64,000 bases of DNA, from positions 1 through 64,000 of the forward strand of contig NZ_JACLQU010000012.1 of the NCBI RefSeq assembly GCF_016648855.1, read 5' to 3'. The notes beneath the pieces were generated by a model. That model saw only the letters and a list, made by a program, of their open reading frames with translations. It had not been told where the DNA came from and ran no database searches. The DNA is from Streptococcus parasanguinis. GTDB lineage: Bacteria > Bacillota > Bacilli > Lactobacillales > Streptococcaceae. How positions within the stretch are numbered: the stretch's first letter is position 1; every line of letters starts with the position of its first letter. Both the position numbers and the translations under genes were made by a program. Of this stretch, positions 54,620-62,705 are shown piece by piece.

Positions 54620-55881
54620 AAAAAAGGCGTAAGCTTTGGTAAAACATTGGTCACATCTGCCGATTTGATCTTGGCGAGTTGATAAGGACAAGAAGTGATG
54701 TAGGCTGCTTCAAAGAAATCAAGCGGGAGTCCACTGTGTTTTAAGGCAGCAAGGGATTGAACTTGGCTGAGTCCTAGAAGGATCCCATCGTGGGTCAGGG
54801 TCAGATGGGGAAGAAGAGGAGACTGGGCCATCAAGGTCTTTAGACTGGCTTCTACCTCTCTTTTTCTGGCTAGGAGTCGCTTTTTATTGGTCAGATACAT
54901 ACCGTTATCAATGTAGAGACTCAAGGCCTTTTGCATGATGAGATTGCTATCATAGTCCAGAATCGTCTTATAGGTTAAGACCGGCTTTAGAAGGGCTTGG
55001 GGAAGGATCATGGAAGTGATGCGAAGAGCAGAAAAGAGATTGGTCGAAAAAGATTTGATATAGATGACACGGTTCTTTTGATCCAAATAATGAAAAGAAG
55101 GAGCATTGCTGCCATCAAGATCTCCAAGATAGTCGTCCTCAACAAGGTAAACATCATATTGGTCAGCTAGTTGCAAGATCGCTTCTTTCTGCTTGGTCGA
55201 ATAGCTATGACCGAGCGGATAGTGAAAACGAGGGATCGTGTAGAAGAATTTGATATGGCCACTTTTGAAAATCTCTTCAAGTTCCTCGAGATCAATTCCC
55301 ATTAAATTTCGTTGAATGGTACGGTAGGCAAGTTGCTGCGAATCTAAGAGTTGGTTCATCCGATGATAAGTCGGTTGCTCGATCAAGATCTGAGACTTTT
55401 TATTGGGAAAGTCAATCTGGCTGAGGATATTGAGCGCCTGCTGGGTACCAGCAGTCAAAACAATCTGATCCGCAGTCGTATAAATACCTTCTTCCTTCAA
55501 TAAGTCTTGGATCGATTGGCGTACCTCTAGTAATCCTGCTTGGTCCGAAAAGTTATTGAAGAGATAATTCTCCCGTCCAATCAAGGTTTCATTGATACAG
55601 GTCCGGAAGTCCTCAAAAGCCTGGTTGCGGTCTTTCTCTAATTTTAGAGGAAGATCCTCATGTCGATTAGGTTCTTGCTCCAAAACATAGTAGCCACTTT
55701 GAGGCTTAGCATAGAGGAAGTGCTGGTAAGTCAAGTCCAGCAAGGCTCGTTGCACTGTGTCCTTACTACAAGAAAATTGACTAGCTAACTGGCGAACGGA
55801 GGGAATTTTTTGTCCAGTTTCCAGTTCTCCATCTTGAATGGCTGCTTTTAGAACATGAATAATTTGTTGATATTTGCTCAT
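54598..55881 (-). CDS. MocR-type regulator (GntR helix-turn-helix fused to aminotransferase domain)
   Basis: Regulator whose N-terminal winged helix (residues about 1-70, with I-P-S-V-R-Q-L-A-S-Q-F and D-T-V-Q-R-A) is joined to a fold-type I PLP domain (about 100-425). The PLP lysine is expected in V-I-Y-I-K-S-F-S-T, and T-A-G-T-Q-Q-A-L is the usual cofactor-binding turn. MocR proteins often sense vitamin B6 or amino acids; the target here is unknown. Starts at 55902, 55887 and 55881 are in frame; CAGGA lies best for the last, M-S-K-Y-Q-Q, which also matches typical GntR starts. Confidence 0.82.
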   Translation of the reverse strand: MSKYQQIIHVLKAAIQDGELETGQKIPSVRQLASQFSCSKDTVQRALLDLTYQHFLYAKPQSGYYVLEQEPNRHEDLPLKLEKDRNQAFEDFRTCINETLIGRENYLFNNFSDQAGLLEVRQSIQDLLKEEGIYTTADQIVLTAGTQQALNILSQIDFPNKKSQILIEQPTYHRMNQLLDSQQLAYRTIQRNLMGIDLEELEEIFKSGHIKFFYTIPRFHYPLGHSYSTKQKEAILQLADQYDVYLVEDDYLGDLDGSNAPSFHYLDQKNRVIYIKSFSTNLFSALRITSMILPQALLKPVLTYKTILDYDSNLIMQKALSLYIDNGMYLTNKKRLLARKREVEASLKTLMAQSPLLPHLTLTHDGILLGLSQVQSLAALKHSGLPLDFFEAAYITSCPYQLAKIKSADVTNVLPKLTPFFERETLV

Positions 55882-55965
55882 CTTCATCCTGACTGTCCCC
55901 ATACAGTTTTTTTCTATTGTACAGAAAAAATCAAAAAAAAACCACTCATAAGAGTGGTGAGCATA

Positions 55966-56613
55966 TTACATAAAATATACAATCGCTAAATACTGAAGAG
56001 CAGAAGCCGCCAGGATGAAGAGGTGCCAAATCATGTGGAAGTATGGTTTTTTCTTAGCATAAAAGCCAGCTCCAACCGTGTAGCACAGGCCGCCCATGAG
56101 CATGAGACCCCAGAAGATCGGATTGGTTTGGCTAACGATTTGGGGAATAATAAAGATGACCAACCAGCCCATGATCAAGTAAAGAGCGAGACTGAACTTT
56201 TCATTGACTTTTTTGGCAAAGATCTTGTAGAGAATACCAAAGATGGTAGTGCCCCATTGGATCAAGATAATGCTGTAGCCCATCCAGTTGTTCATCAAGG
56301 TAAGGACGACTGGTGTGTAACTACCTGCGATCGCAATGTAGATCATTGAATGGTCGATAATGCGAAGCACATACTTTTGAGGTGAATCGTAAGACATGGC
56401 ATGGTAGACGGTCGAAGAAAGAAACATCAAAAAGAGACTGATCACAAAGATAGAAGTCCCAAAAGCACTGAGCAGACCGTGTTGCTCAAAGCTATAGACT
56501 GCTGAGATTGGAAGCAAGATCAACATGAGGAGGGCGCCAACAGCATGGGTTACGCTATTTGCGATCTCTTCTCCAAAGGATAATTTTTTACTTAGTTTCA
56601 TGGTGTAATTCAT
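55966..56613 (-). CDS. Hemolysin III/TrhA family membrane protein
   Basis: 215 residues with seven transmembrane helices, PAQR-like superfamily. Conserved motifs: E-E-I-A-N-S-V-T-H near residue 14, S-S-T-V-Y-H near 66, D-H-S-M-I-Y near 84 and F-H-M-I-W-H-L-F near 192, which carry the metal-binding histidines. Recent work links bacterial TrhA to membrane energetics and lipid homeostasis; the haemolysin name is historical. The open frame extends 42 codons upstream, but CGGAGGAAG sits before ATG 56613. It overlaps the DUF1836 gene by 26 bp and is probably coupled to it. Confidence 0.9.
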   Translation of the reverse strand: MNYTMKLSKKLSFGEEIANSVTHAVGALLMLILLPISAVYSFEQHGLLSAFGTSIFVISLFLMFLSSTVYHAMSYDSPQKYVLRIIDHSMIYIAIAGSYTPVVLTLMNNWMGYSIILIQWGTTIFGILYKIFAKKVNEKFSLALYLIMGWLVIFIIPQIVSQTNPIFWGLMLMGGLCYTVGAGFYAKKKPYFHMIWHLFILAASALQYLAIVYFM

Positions 56614-57088
56614 CAGTTTCTTCCTCCGTTGTTGCTGGTTGAATATAAGATAGGGTTTCAAGATAAAGTTGAACTGTCTGACAGGCAGAGCGAATGATGG
56701 GAGCGATCGGCTCTTTTTGCTCATTGAGATAAGCGACAAAGCTATTATAGAGAAGATCTGAACTCGCCTGGTCCTGCAAGAAATTTAAGGTAGAAGCGAT
56801 CTCCTGAATAGAAAAGACCGTTTTTAAGGTTGTAATAGCGATCAAGCGAGCCACCTGTCTACGCTGGTATTTCTTCTTATCTGGTTTTTCGACATAGCCA
56901 TGTTTTACGTAATTGTTGATCATGGCAGCCGTCAAGCCCTTGTCTGAAGAAGAGAGAACAGGTGCACAGGTTTTATTGACATAAAGTAGGACCTGATCGA
57001 GATAGAGGTCTAGCTCAGGCAGTTGCTCCCACGTTGGATAGGAAAAAGTGGCCACGAAATCTTCACCTTTCTTTAATCTAGTTTTCAT
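56588..57088 (-). CDS. DUF1836 domain protein (probable DNA-binding regulator)
   Basis: 166 residues. The DUF1836 core is clear: K-G-L-T-A-A-M-I-N-N-Y-V-K-H-G-Y near residue 49, then K-K-K-Y-Q-R-R-Q-V-A-R-L-I and L-K-T-V-F-S-I-Q-E-I. This arrangement resembles a MerR-like helix-turn-helix, suggesting a regulator, possibly of the TrhA gene it overlaps. The minus-strand promoter TTGACA-17 bp-TATTAT ends 6 nt before the ATG and no ribosome site exists, so the message should be leaderless. Confidence 0.82.
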   Translation of the reverse strand: MKTRLKKGEDFVATFSYPTWEQLPELDLYLDQVLLYVNKTCAPVLSSSDKGLTAAMINNYVKHGYVEKPDKKKYQRRQVARLIAITTLKTVFSIQEIASTLNFLQDQASSDLLYNSFVAYLNEQKEPIAPIIRSACQTVQLYLETLSYIQPATTEEETDELHHETK

Positions 57089-57123
57089 AACTAGATAATA
57101 ACATTAATAAAAACTCCTGTCAA
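57089..57123 (-). promoter_or_regulatory. Promoter of the DUF1836-TrhA unit
   Basis: Minus strand: TTGACA (complement of 57118-57123), 17 bp, TATTAT (complement of 57095-57100), 6 nt, ATG. The opposite-strand -10 of yaaA (TACAAT, 57143-57148) is 20 bp beyond this -35, so the two polymerases compete for nearly the same DNA. Confidence 0.82.
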
Positions 57124-57154
57124 GAAAATTTGAAAAATATGGTACAATAGACCT

Positions 57155-57880
57155 ATGAAACTATTAATTCCATCCGCCAAAGAACTGAACGAACAGGCTC
57201 GTATCGTCGAGCCCCAACCCTTGTCAGAGAACACAAAAACCATCCTCCAAGCTTTGAGGGCATTCTCCCTAGAAGAATTAGCGACCTTTTACGGGATCTC
57301 AGAGGAAAGAGCTCTAGTAGAAAAGGAAAGAATTGAGGCTCTGTTAGCTGGGAGTGCCAAGACCTATCCTGCTTTGGGACTGTTTGATGGCCTTATGTAT
57401 CGTAGTATTGAGCGTCAAGACTTATCCGAAAAAGAGCAGACTTATCTGCAGGAGCATTTGTTGATCACGACTGCTTTATACGGTGTGCTACCTGCCTATA
57501 AAGGGATTGCTCCCCATCGCTTGGATTTTATGATGAAGCTAAAACCAGCTGGAAAATCTCTAAAGGAATTCTGGAAAGAGGACTATGATCAGGCAGTAGA
57601 AGGTGAAGAACAGATCTTATCCCTTTTGTCTTCTGAGTTTGAACAGGTCTTTTCAAAAGCCATTCGTGAACGAATGATTCGGATCAAATTCATGGAGAAT
57701 CGTGGTGGGACACTAAAGATTCACTCGACGATTTCAAAGAAAGCACGTGGGGCTATGGTGACAGCCATGATGAAGGAAGAAATCACCCATCTAGAAGATC
57801 TGAAATCACTAGAAGTAGCAGGTTTCTCTTATCGTGAGGATTTATCGCAAGAGAAAGAATGGATCTTTGTGAAAGAATAA
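57155..57880 (+). CDS. yaaA: Peroxide stress protein YaaA
   Basis: UPF0246/YaaA family, 241 residues. Family features: I-P-S-A-K-E-L at the N-terminus, L-F-D-G-L-M-Y-R near 76, Y-G-V-L-P-A-Y-K-G-I near 107, and the C-terminal K-x-x-x-G-A-M-V. In Escherichia coli YaaA lowers free iron damage under peroxide stress, a plausible need for a hydrogen-peroxide-producing streptococcus. TGG-TACAAT (57143-57148) ends 6 nt before the ATG with no ribosome site: predicted leaderless. Confidence 0.9.
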   Translation: MKLLIPSAKELNEQARIVEPQPLSENTKTILQALRAFSLEELATFYGISEERALVEKERIEALLAGSAKTYPALGLFDGLMYRSIERQDLSEKEQTYLQEHLLITTALYGVLPAYKGIAPHRLDFMMKLKPAGKSLKEFWKEDYDQAVEGEEQILSLLSSEFEQVFSKAIRERMIRIKFMENRGGTLKIHSTISKKARGAMVTAMMKEEITHLEDLKSLEVAGFSYREDLSQEKEWIFVKE

Positions 57881-57883
57881 ATA

Positions 57884-57919
57884 AAAATATTCCTGAGAAG
57901 CGTCAGGAATATTTTTTTT
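57884..57919 (+). terminator. Terminator after yaaA
   Basis: AAAATATTCCTGA/TCAGGAATATTTT, 13-bp perfect stem with a 6-nt loop followed by TTTTG. Confidence 0.92.
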
Positions 57920-58000
57920 GATCTGTTAGATAAAGAGAATGCACGATGAAAACTCCAAAATAGAGGATTTTGGAGTCAGAATCGACTTGAGCAGTAAGGC

Positions 58001-58447
58001 TTAGGCGATATGTTTGAATTTCTTCAAGAGTTCTGTCAACTCAGCTTGCTCGCCACTATTAAAGACTTGCATCAAGCGTTGAATATTTTTGATATGATCT
58101 GGAAGAGCTTCTTCGATCTTTTTACGACCGGCATCTGTAATAGATACAAGATAAGCACGGCGGTCTTCTGGATCGGTTTCGCGTGTAATCCAACCATCGC
58201 GGACCATATTGCGAATAACCACAGTCATATTTCCAGAGGTCGCAAGAATGCTATCAATCAGATCTTGAATGCGGAGATCGCCTTTGCTGTACAAGGTCTC
58301 AAGTACAGAGAATTGAGTTGGTGTCAACTGGTGCTTTTTAAAGATATGAGCCTCAGAGGCACGGATCAATCGTTCTGCCTTGTGGAAGACGATCATGGTT
58401 TTTAAATCTACGTTTGCTTCTTTGAATAATCTCTTTAAATTTTCCAT
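58001..58447 (-). CDS. MarR-family transcriptional regulator
   Basis: 148 residues. Winged helix at about residues 35-105: L-T-P-T-Q-F-S-V-L-E-T-L-Y near 41, recognition region S-G-N-M-T-V-V-I-R-N-M near 72, and the wing with D-P-E-D-R-R-A-Y near 92. MarR proteins usually repress efflux or stress genes and respond to small ligands; the target is unknown. It does not start like the fatty-acid regulator FabT. TGA-TAAAAT (complement of 58454-58462) ends 6 nt before the ATG and there is no ribosome site: predicted leaderless. Divergent from the TseB-like gene. Confidence 0.87.
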   Translation of the reverse strand: MENLKRLFKEANVDLKTMIVFHKAERLIRASEAHIFKKHQLTPTQFSVLETLYSKGDLRIQDLIDSILATSGNMTVVIRNMVRDGWITRETDPEDRRAYLVSITDAGRKKIEEALPDHIKNIQRLMQVFNSGEQAELTELLKKFKHIA

Positions 58448-58678
58448 ATCTATATTTTATCAATAAATAGTATTTCTGCCTTTTAATTTTATTTTCAAAT
58501 TAGTTACAGAATTGTGACAAATTTATTAAACTATGAACAAATGATAGTAAAGGTGTTAATTTTAGTTTGTTTATCAAACAATTTTATACTAAAACATTGT
58601 AACAGGTATGAAATATTAGTAACAATTCTTTCTTGAAAATCTATAGAATTCTAGGTGGCTTTGGTGTATAATGAGGGA

Positions 58679-59152
58679 GTGAAACAGAAAAATTATCTTT
58701 TTATCATATGGCAACATATAATAGGAATCTGTGTCTTAGTTCTGACGGTCCTTTTTTCTTGGCTATTTCTTGCTGAAAAAACTTCTGATCGCTTGCAGGA
58801 TCAAATGGCGCAAGCAAGAAAAATAGCTCTGTCTCACTCTTCGATTGCGACCATTGAGACGGAGAGTTTCTTTCATGGCAAAGAAGCGTATCTTTCCTTT
58901 ATTGGCAAGGACCAAGAGGGGCAAGAACTAGCGGTTTTGGTGGCGCAGGCGGATGATGCAGTCTATACCTACCCTTTGAAAGAAGGAGTTAGTTCCAAAG
59001 AGGCAGCTTCTGTCGTCAAAGAGAAGAGTCAGGACGCGACTGATCGGGTAACTTTTGGGCGCTTTAAAGGCAAACCGATCTGGGAAGTCAAGGCTGGGAG
59101 CTCTTATTATGTGGTGGATTTCAAGACTGGGAAAGTCACCGGTGTTTTTTAA
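58679..59152 (+). CDS. TseB-like (YpmB/DUF5590) membrane protein
   Basis: 157 residues with a GTG start. An N-terminal transmembrane helix (about residues 10-30) is followed by two cystatin-like domains in which the second contains K-P-I-W-E-V and the final Y-Y-V-V-D-F-K-T-G-K. TseB of Bacillus subtilis helps cell-wall elongation by interacting with PBP2A. The frame is open for eight more codons upstream, but these overlap the TATAAT (58667-58672); the GTG lies 6 nt after it, so a leaderless message is predicted. Precedes an aminotransferase and asnS, the same order as ypmB-aspB-asnS in B. subtilis. Confidence 0.82.
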   Translation: MKQKNYLFIIWQHIIGICVLVLTVLFSWLFLAEKTSDRLQDQMAQARKIALSHSSIATIETESFFHGKEAYLSFIGKDQEGQELAVLVAQADDAVYTYPLKEGVSSKEAASVVKEKSQDATDRVTFGRFKGKPIWEVKAGSSYYVVDFKTGKVTGVF

Positions 59153-59168
59153 GATTTGAGGAGGAAAT

Positions 59169-60347
59169 ATGAAATTATCAAATCGTGTATTGGAAATGGA
59201 AGAAAGTGTGACCTTGGCTGCTAATGCGCGTGCCAAAGCTTTGGCAGCAGAAGGTCGTGATATCTTAAGTCTGACCCTGGGTCAACCTGACTTTGCGACT
59301 CCAAAAAATATTCAAGAAGCTGCAGTCGCATCCATTGAGGATGGTCGTGCCAGCTTTTATACGGTCGCATCTGGACTTCCAGAATTGAAGGATGCCATTA
59401 GCGACTATATGAAGGAGTTTTATGGCTATGCTGTGAATCGGAATGAAGTAGTGGTCGGTACTGGTGCTAAGTTTATCCTCTATGCCTTCTTTACTTCTGT
59501 CATTAATCCAGGTGATGAAGTCATCATTCCAACCCCTTGCTGGGTTTCTTATGTAGACCAGGTCAAGATGGTAGAGGGCACACCTGTTACTTTCCAAACA
59601 ACAGAAGAAAATCACTTCAAGGCAACGGTAGAGCAACTGGAAGCAGCACGGACAGACAAGACCAAGGTAGTCTTGCTGAATTCACCATCCAATCCAACAG
59701 GAATGATCTACAGTAAAGAAGAACTCGAAGCAATCGGAAATTGGGCTGTTGAACATGACATCCTTATTTTGGCAGACGATATCTATGGTCGTTTGGTATA
59801 CAATGGCAATACCTTTACGCCCATTTCTAGCTTATCAGAAGCGATTCGCAAGCAAACTATTGTTATTAACGGAGTTTCTAAAACCTATGCTATGACTGGT
59901 TGGCGGGTTGGTTTTGCTGTAGGAGATTCTGAGATTATTGGAGCCATGGCCAAGGTGATCAGCCAAACAACTTCCAACTTAACGACCGTTTCCCAATATG
60001 CTGCAATCGAAGCTCTTACAGGAGAGCAGTCTTCTATTGAGATCATGCGTCAAGCATTTGAAGAGCGTCTGAATACCATTTATCCTCTCTTGAATGAAGT
60101 ACCTGGGTTTGAAGCCATCAAACCACAAGGAGCCTTCTATCTCTTCCCAAATGTCAAGAAGGCCATGGAAATGAAGGGATATACTGATGTGACGGAATTT
60201 ACCACAGCAATTTTAGAAGAAGCAGAGGTTGCTTTAGTAACGGGAGCTGGCTTTGGTGCCCCTGAAAATGTTCGCTTGTCTTATGCAACAGATTTGGATA
60301 CCCTCAAAGAAGCTGTTCGCCGACTCAAGGCCTTTATGGAAAAATAA
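59169..60347 (+). CDS. Pyridoxal phosphate-dependent aminotransferase (AspB-like)
   Basis: Class I/II aminotransferase, 392 residues, probably aspartate aminotransferase. PLP lysine in N-G-V-S-K-T-Y-A-M-T-G-W-R-V-G near residue 238; L-N-S-P-S-N-P-T-G near 173; and the substrate-arginine region A-P-E-N-V-R-L-S-Y near 367. The B. subtilis counterpart aspB has the same ypmB/asnS neighbours, supporting the aspartate assignment: its product feeds asparagine charging. GAGGAGG before the ATG. Confidence 0.9.
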   Translation: MKLSNRVLEMEESVTLAANARAKALAAEGRDILSLTLGQPDFATPKNIQEAAVASIEDGRASFYTVASGLPELKDAISDYMKEFYGYAVNRNEVVVGTGAKFILYAFFTSVINPGDEVIIPTPCWVSYVDQVKMVEGTPVTFQTTEENHFKATVEQLEAARTDKTKVVLLNSPSNPTGMIYSKEELEAIGNWAVEHDILILADDIYGRLVYNGNTFTPISSLSEAIRKQTIVINGVSKTYAMTGWRVGFAVGDSEIIGAMAKVISQTTSNLTTVSQYAAIEALTGEQSSIEIMRQAFEERLNTIYPLLNEVPGFEAIKPQGAFYLFPNVKKAMEMKGYTDVTEFTTAILEEAEVALVTGAGFGAPENVRLSYATDLDTLKEAVRRLKAFMEK

Positions 60348-60353
60348 AATTAC

Positions 60354-60387
60354 AAGACCCTTAGTAATGAGCTGAGGATCTTTTTCT
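60354..60387 (+). terminator. Terminator after the aminotransferase gene
   Basis: AAGACCCTTAG pairs with CTGAGGATCTT (one mismatch, one wobble), 7-nt loop, then TTTCTTT. Confidence 0.75.
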
Positions 60388-60498
60388 TTAAAAAAAATCT
60401 GGTTTTCACAGGTAGAACCTAGCACTGAAAGCCTTTTTATGATACAATTAAGAAGATAATGTCTTCGGACAAGTTTAACGAGAAAAGGAAGATGAATG

Positions 60499-61842
60499 AT
60501 GACAAAACGGATTACTATCATCGAAGTAAAAGACTACGTTGGTCAAGAAGTGACCATCGGTGCTTGGGTGGCCAACAAATCAGGTAAAGGAAAAATTGCT
60601 TTCTTGCAATTGCGTGACGGTACTGCTTTTTTCCAAGGTGTGGCTTTTAAACCAAACTTTATCGAAAAATTCGGCGAAGAAGTGGGGCTTGAAAAATTTG
60701 ATACCATCAAACGCTTGAGCCAAGAAACATCAGTGTTTGTGACTGGTATTGTCAAAGAAGACGAGCGTTCTAAATTTGGTTACGAATTGGATATTACAGA
60801 CATCGAAGTGATCGGTGAATCTCAAGATTACCCAATCACTCCTAAAGAACACGGGACAGACTTCTTGATGGACAACCGCCACTTGTGGTTGCGTTCACGC
60901 AAACAAGTTGCCGTTATGCAAATCCGTAATGCCATTATCTATGCAACTTATGAGTTCTTTGATAAGAATGGCTTCATGAAGTTTGATAGCCCAATTCTTT
61001 CAGGAAATGCTGCAGAAGATTCTACAGAACTTTTCGAAACAGACTACTTTGGAACACCAGCCTATTTGAGTCAATCAGGTCAGCTTTATCTGGAAGCTGG
61101 TGCTATGGCCCTTGGTCGCGTCTTTGACTTTGGACCAGTATTCCGTGCTGAAAAATCTAAGACTCGCCGTCACTTGACTGAGTTCTGGATGATGGACGCT
61201 GAGTACTCTTACTTGACACACGATGAATCACTTGACTTGCAAGAAGCTTATGTCAAAGCTCTTCTACAAGGTGTTTTGGACCGTGCTCCTCAAGCCTTGG
61301 AAACATTGGAGCGTGATACGGAGCTCTTGAAACGCTACATTGCAGAGCCATTCAAACGGATCACTTATGATGAAGCGATTGATCTCTTGCAAGAGCATGA
61401 AAACGATGAAGATGCGGATTACGAGCATTTGGAACATGGTGATGACTTCGGTTCACCACATGAGACTTGGATTTCAAACCACTTTGGTGTGCCAACATTT
61501 GTCATGAACTACCCAGCAGCTATCAAGGCCTTCTACATGAAACCAGTTCCTGGAAATCCAGAGCGCGTGCTTTGTGCAGACTTGCTTGCTCCTGAAGGCT
61601 ATGGAGAAATCATCGGTGGCTCTATGCGTGAGGAAGACTACGATGCCCTTGTTGCAAAAATGGATGAACTTGGCATGGATCGTACAGAGTATGAATTCTA
61701 CCTTGACCTTCGTAAATACGGTACAGTTCCACACGGTGGATTTGGTATTGGGATTGAACGGATGGTTACCTTCGCGGCTGGTACTAAACACATCCGTGAA
61801 GCTATTCCATTCCCACGTATGTTGCATCGTATCAAACCTTAA
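60499..61842 (+). CDS. asnS: Asparaginyl-tRNA synthetase
   Basis: Class IIb synthetase, 447 residues. The N-terminal OB-fold anticodon domain (about 1-110, V-T-I-G-A-W-V near 20) is followed by the catalytic core with motif 2 [15 protein letters not shown] near 215 and motif 3 G-F-G-I-G-I-E-R near 415. ATGs at 60496 and 60499 are adjacent; the AAGGAAG ribosome site (60484-60490) favours 60499, giving the usual M-T-K-R start. Own extended -10 promoter TGA-TACAAT at 60440-60448; the 45-nt leader is too short for a T-box. Confidence 0.95.
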   Translation: MTKRITIIEVKDYVGQEVTIGAWVANKSGKGKIAFLQLRDGTAFFQGVAFKPNFIEKFGEEVGLEKFDTIKRLSQETSVFVTGIVKEDERSKFGYELDITDIEVIGESQDYPITPKEHGTDFLMDNRHLWLRSRKQVAVMQIRNAIIYATYEFFDKNGFMKFDSPILSGNAAEDSTELFETDYFGTPAYLSQSGQLYLEAGAMALGRVFDFGPVFRAEKSKTRRHLTEFWMMDAEYSYLTHDESLDLQEAYVKALLQGVLDRAPQALETLERDTELLKRYIAEPFKRITYDEAIDLLQEHENDEDADYEHLEHGDDFGSPHETWISNHFGVPTFVMNYPAAIKAFYMKPVPGNPERVLCADLLAPEGYGEIIGGSMREEDYDALVAKMDELGMDRTEYEFYLDLRKYGTVPHGGFGIGIERMVTFAAGTKHIREAIPFPRMLHRIKP

Positions 61843-61849
61843 TAGACGT

Positions 61850-61880
61850 AAAAACGCCATTAGGCGTTTTTCACTTTTAT
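61850..61880 (+). terminator. Terminator after asnS
   Basis: AAAAACGCC/GGCGTTTTT with an ATTA loop and T-rich tail. Confidence 0.92.
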
Positions 61881-61910
61881 CTGCTTCAAAAAACTATGAA
61901 AGGAATTTCA

Positions 61911-62627
61911 ATGCTGAAAATAGACATCATTGATGGGAAAGAATACGAAGAAGGCCAAGGGTCTTTGATCGCAGATCTAGACCATAGCATTCAACAGATG
62001 CTCAAGACCTCCTACCCGGAAAGTCAAATGGATGATTTTATCACGTATAAAAATTTGAGCCAGTATTGTATGGATTATCTTGGACAGATTATTGAGCGTG
62101 CCAATGATAAAAACGAAGCCATTAAACAGCAGGTGACAGGTGTCATGCCCGAAAGCGAGCGCCCCTTTAACGTTGAAGACCGCTTGACAGCCAGCTATAC
62201 CTTCGGTCAGCGGGTAGCGGATTCGGTCGCACGCTTCGGTGGTTCTTGGACCTTTATTATTAGCTTCATCATGATGATGGCTATTTGGATGCTGATCAAT
62301 GTCTTGCATCCCTTTGGCTGGAATTTTGACCCTTATCCTTTCATCTTGCTCAATCTTGCACTTTCTACGATTGCGGCGATTCAAGCTCCTTTGATCATGA
62401 TGAGCCAAAACAGGGCAGCAGATTATGATCGCCTGCAAGCGCGAAATGACTTTAACGTCAATATGGAGTCGGAACGAGAAATTCGCTTGCTTCACACGAA
62501 GATTGATCATATGGTGCAGCAAGACCAGACGGATTTACTGGAAATTCAAAAGTTGCAAACCGAATTGTTGGTGTCCTTGTCTAATCAAGTGGCCCAGTTG
62601 CGTCAAGAAATGAATCAAGAAAAATGA
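61911..62627 (+). CDS. DUF1003 membrane protein
   Basis: 238 residues. The DUF1003 core comprises the segment F-G-G-S-W-T-F-I near residue 110, two membrane helices (about 111-135 and 145-165) and N-L-A-L-S-T-I-A-A-I-Q-A-P-L-I-M-M-S-Q-N near 148-168, followed by R-A-A-D-Y-D-R-L. The C-terminus is a charged coiled-coil-like helix. Function unknown. An upstream ATG (61896) is in frame, but GAAAGGA is placed for ATG 61911. Confidence 0.85.
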   Translation: MLKIDIIDGKEYEEGQGSLIADLDHSIQQMLKTSYPESQMDDFITYKNLSQYCMDYLGQIIERANDKNEAIKQQVTGVMPESERPFNVEDRLTASYTFGQRVADSVARFGGSWTFIISFIMMMAIWMLINVLHPFGWNFDPYPFILLNLALSTIAAIQAPLIMMSQNRAADYDRLQARNDFNVNMESEREIRLLHTKIDHMVQQDQTDLLEIQKLQTELLVSLSNQVAQLRQEMNQEK

Positions 62628-62705
62628 AGAAGGTGGAGAAAATGTAGGCAACTCTAAGTAAGTCTTTTAGAAACACTCAAATAATCTATTGAAAGAGGAA
62701 AAACA

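Noticed and set aside
60450..60498. T-box riboswitch before asnS
   Set aside because: The leader after the TACAAT promoter is about 45 nt, far too short, and no T-box sequence or terminator is present.
61977..62522. 181-codon minus-strand ORF opposite the DUF1003 gene
   Set aside because: Shadow of a recognisable family gene.
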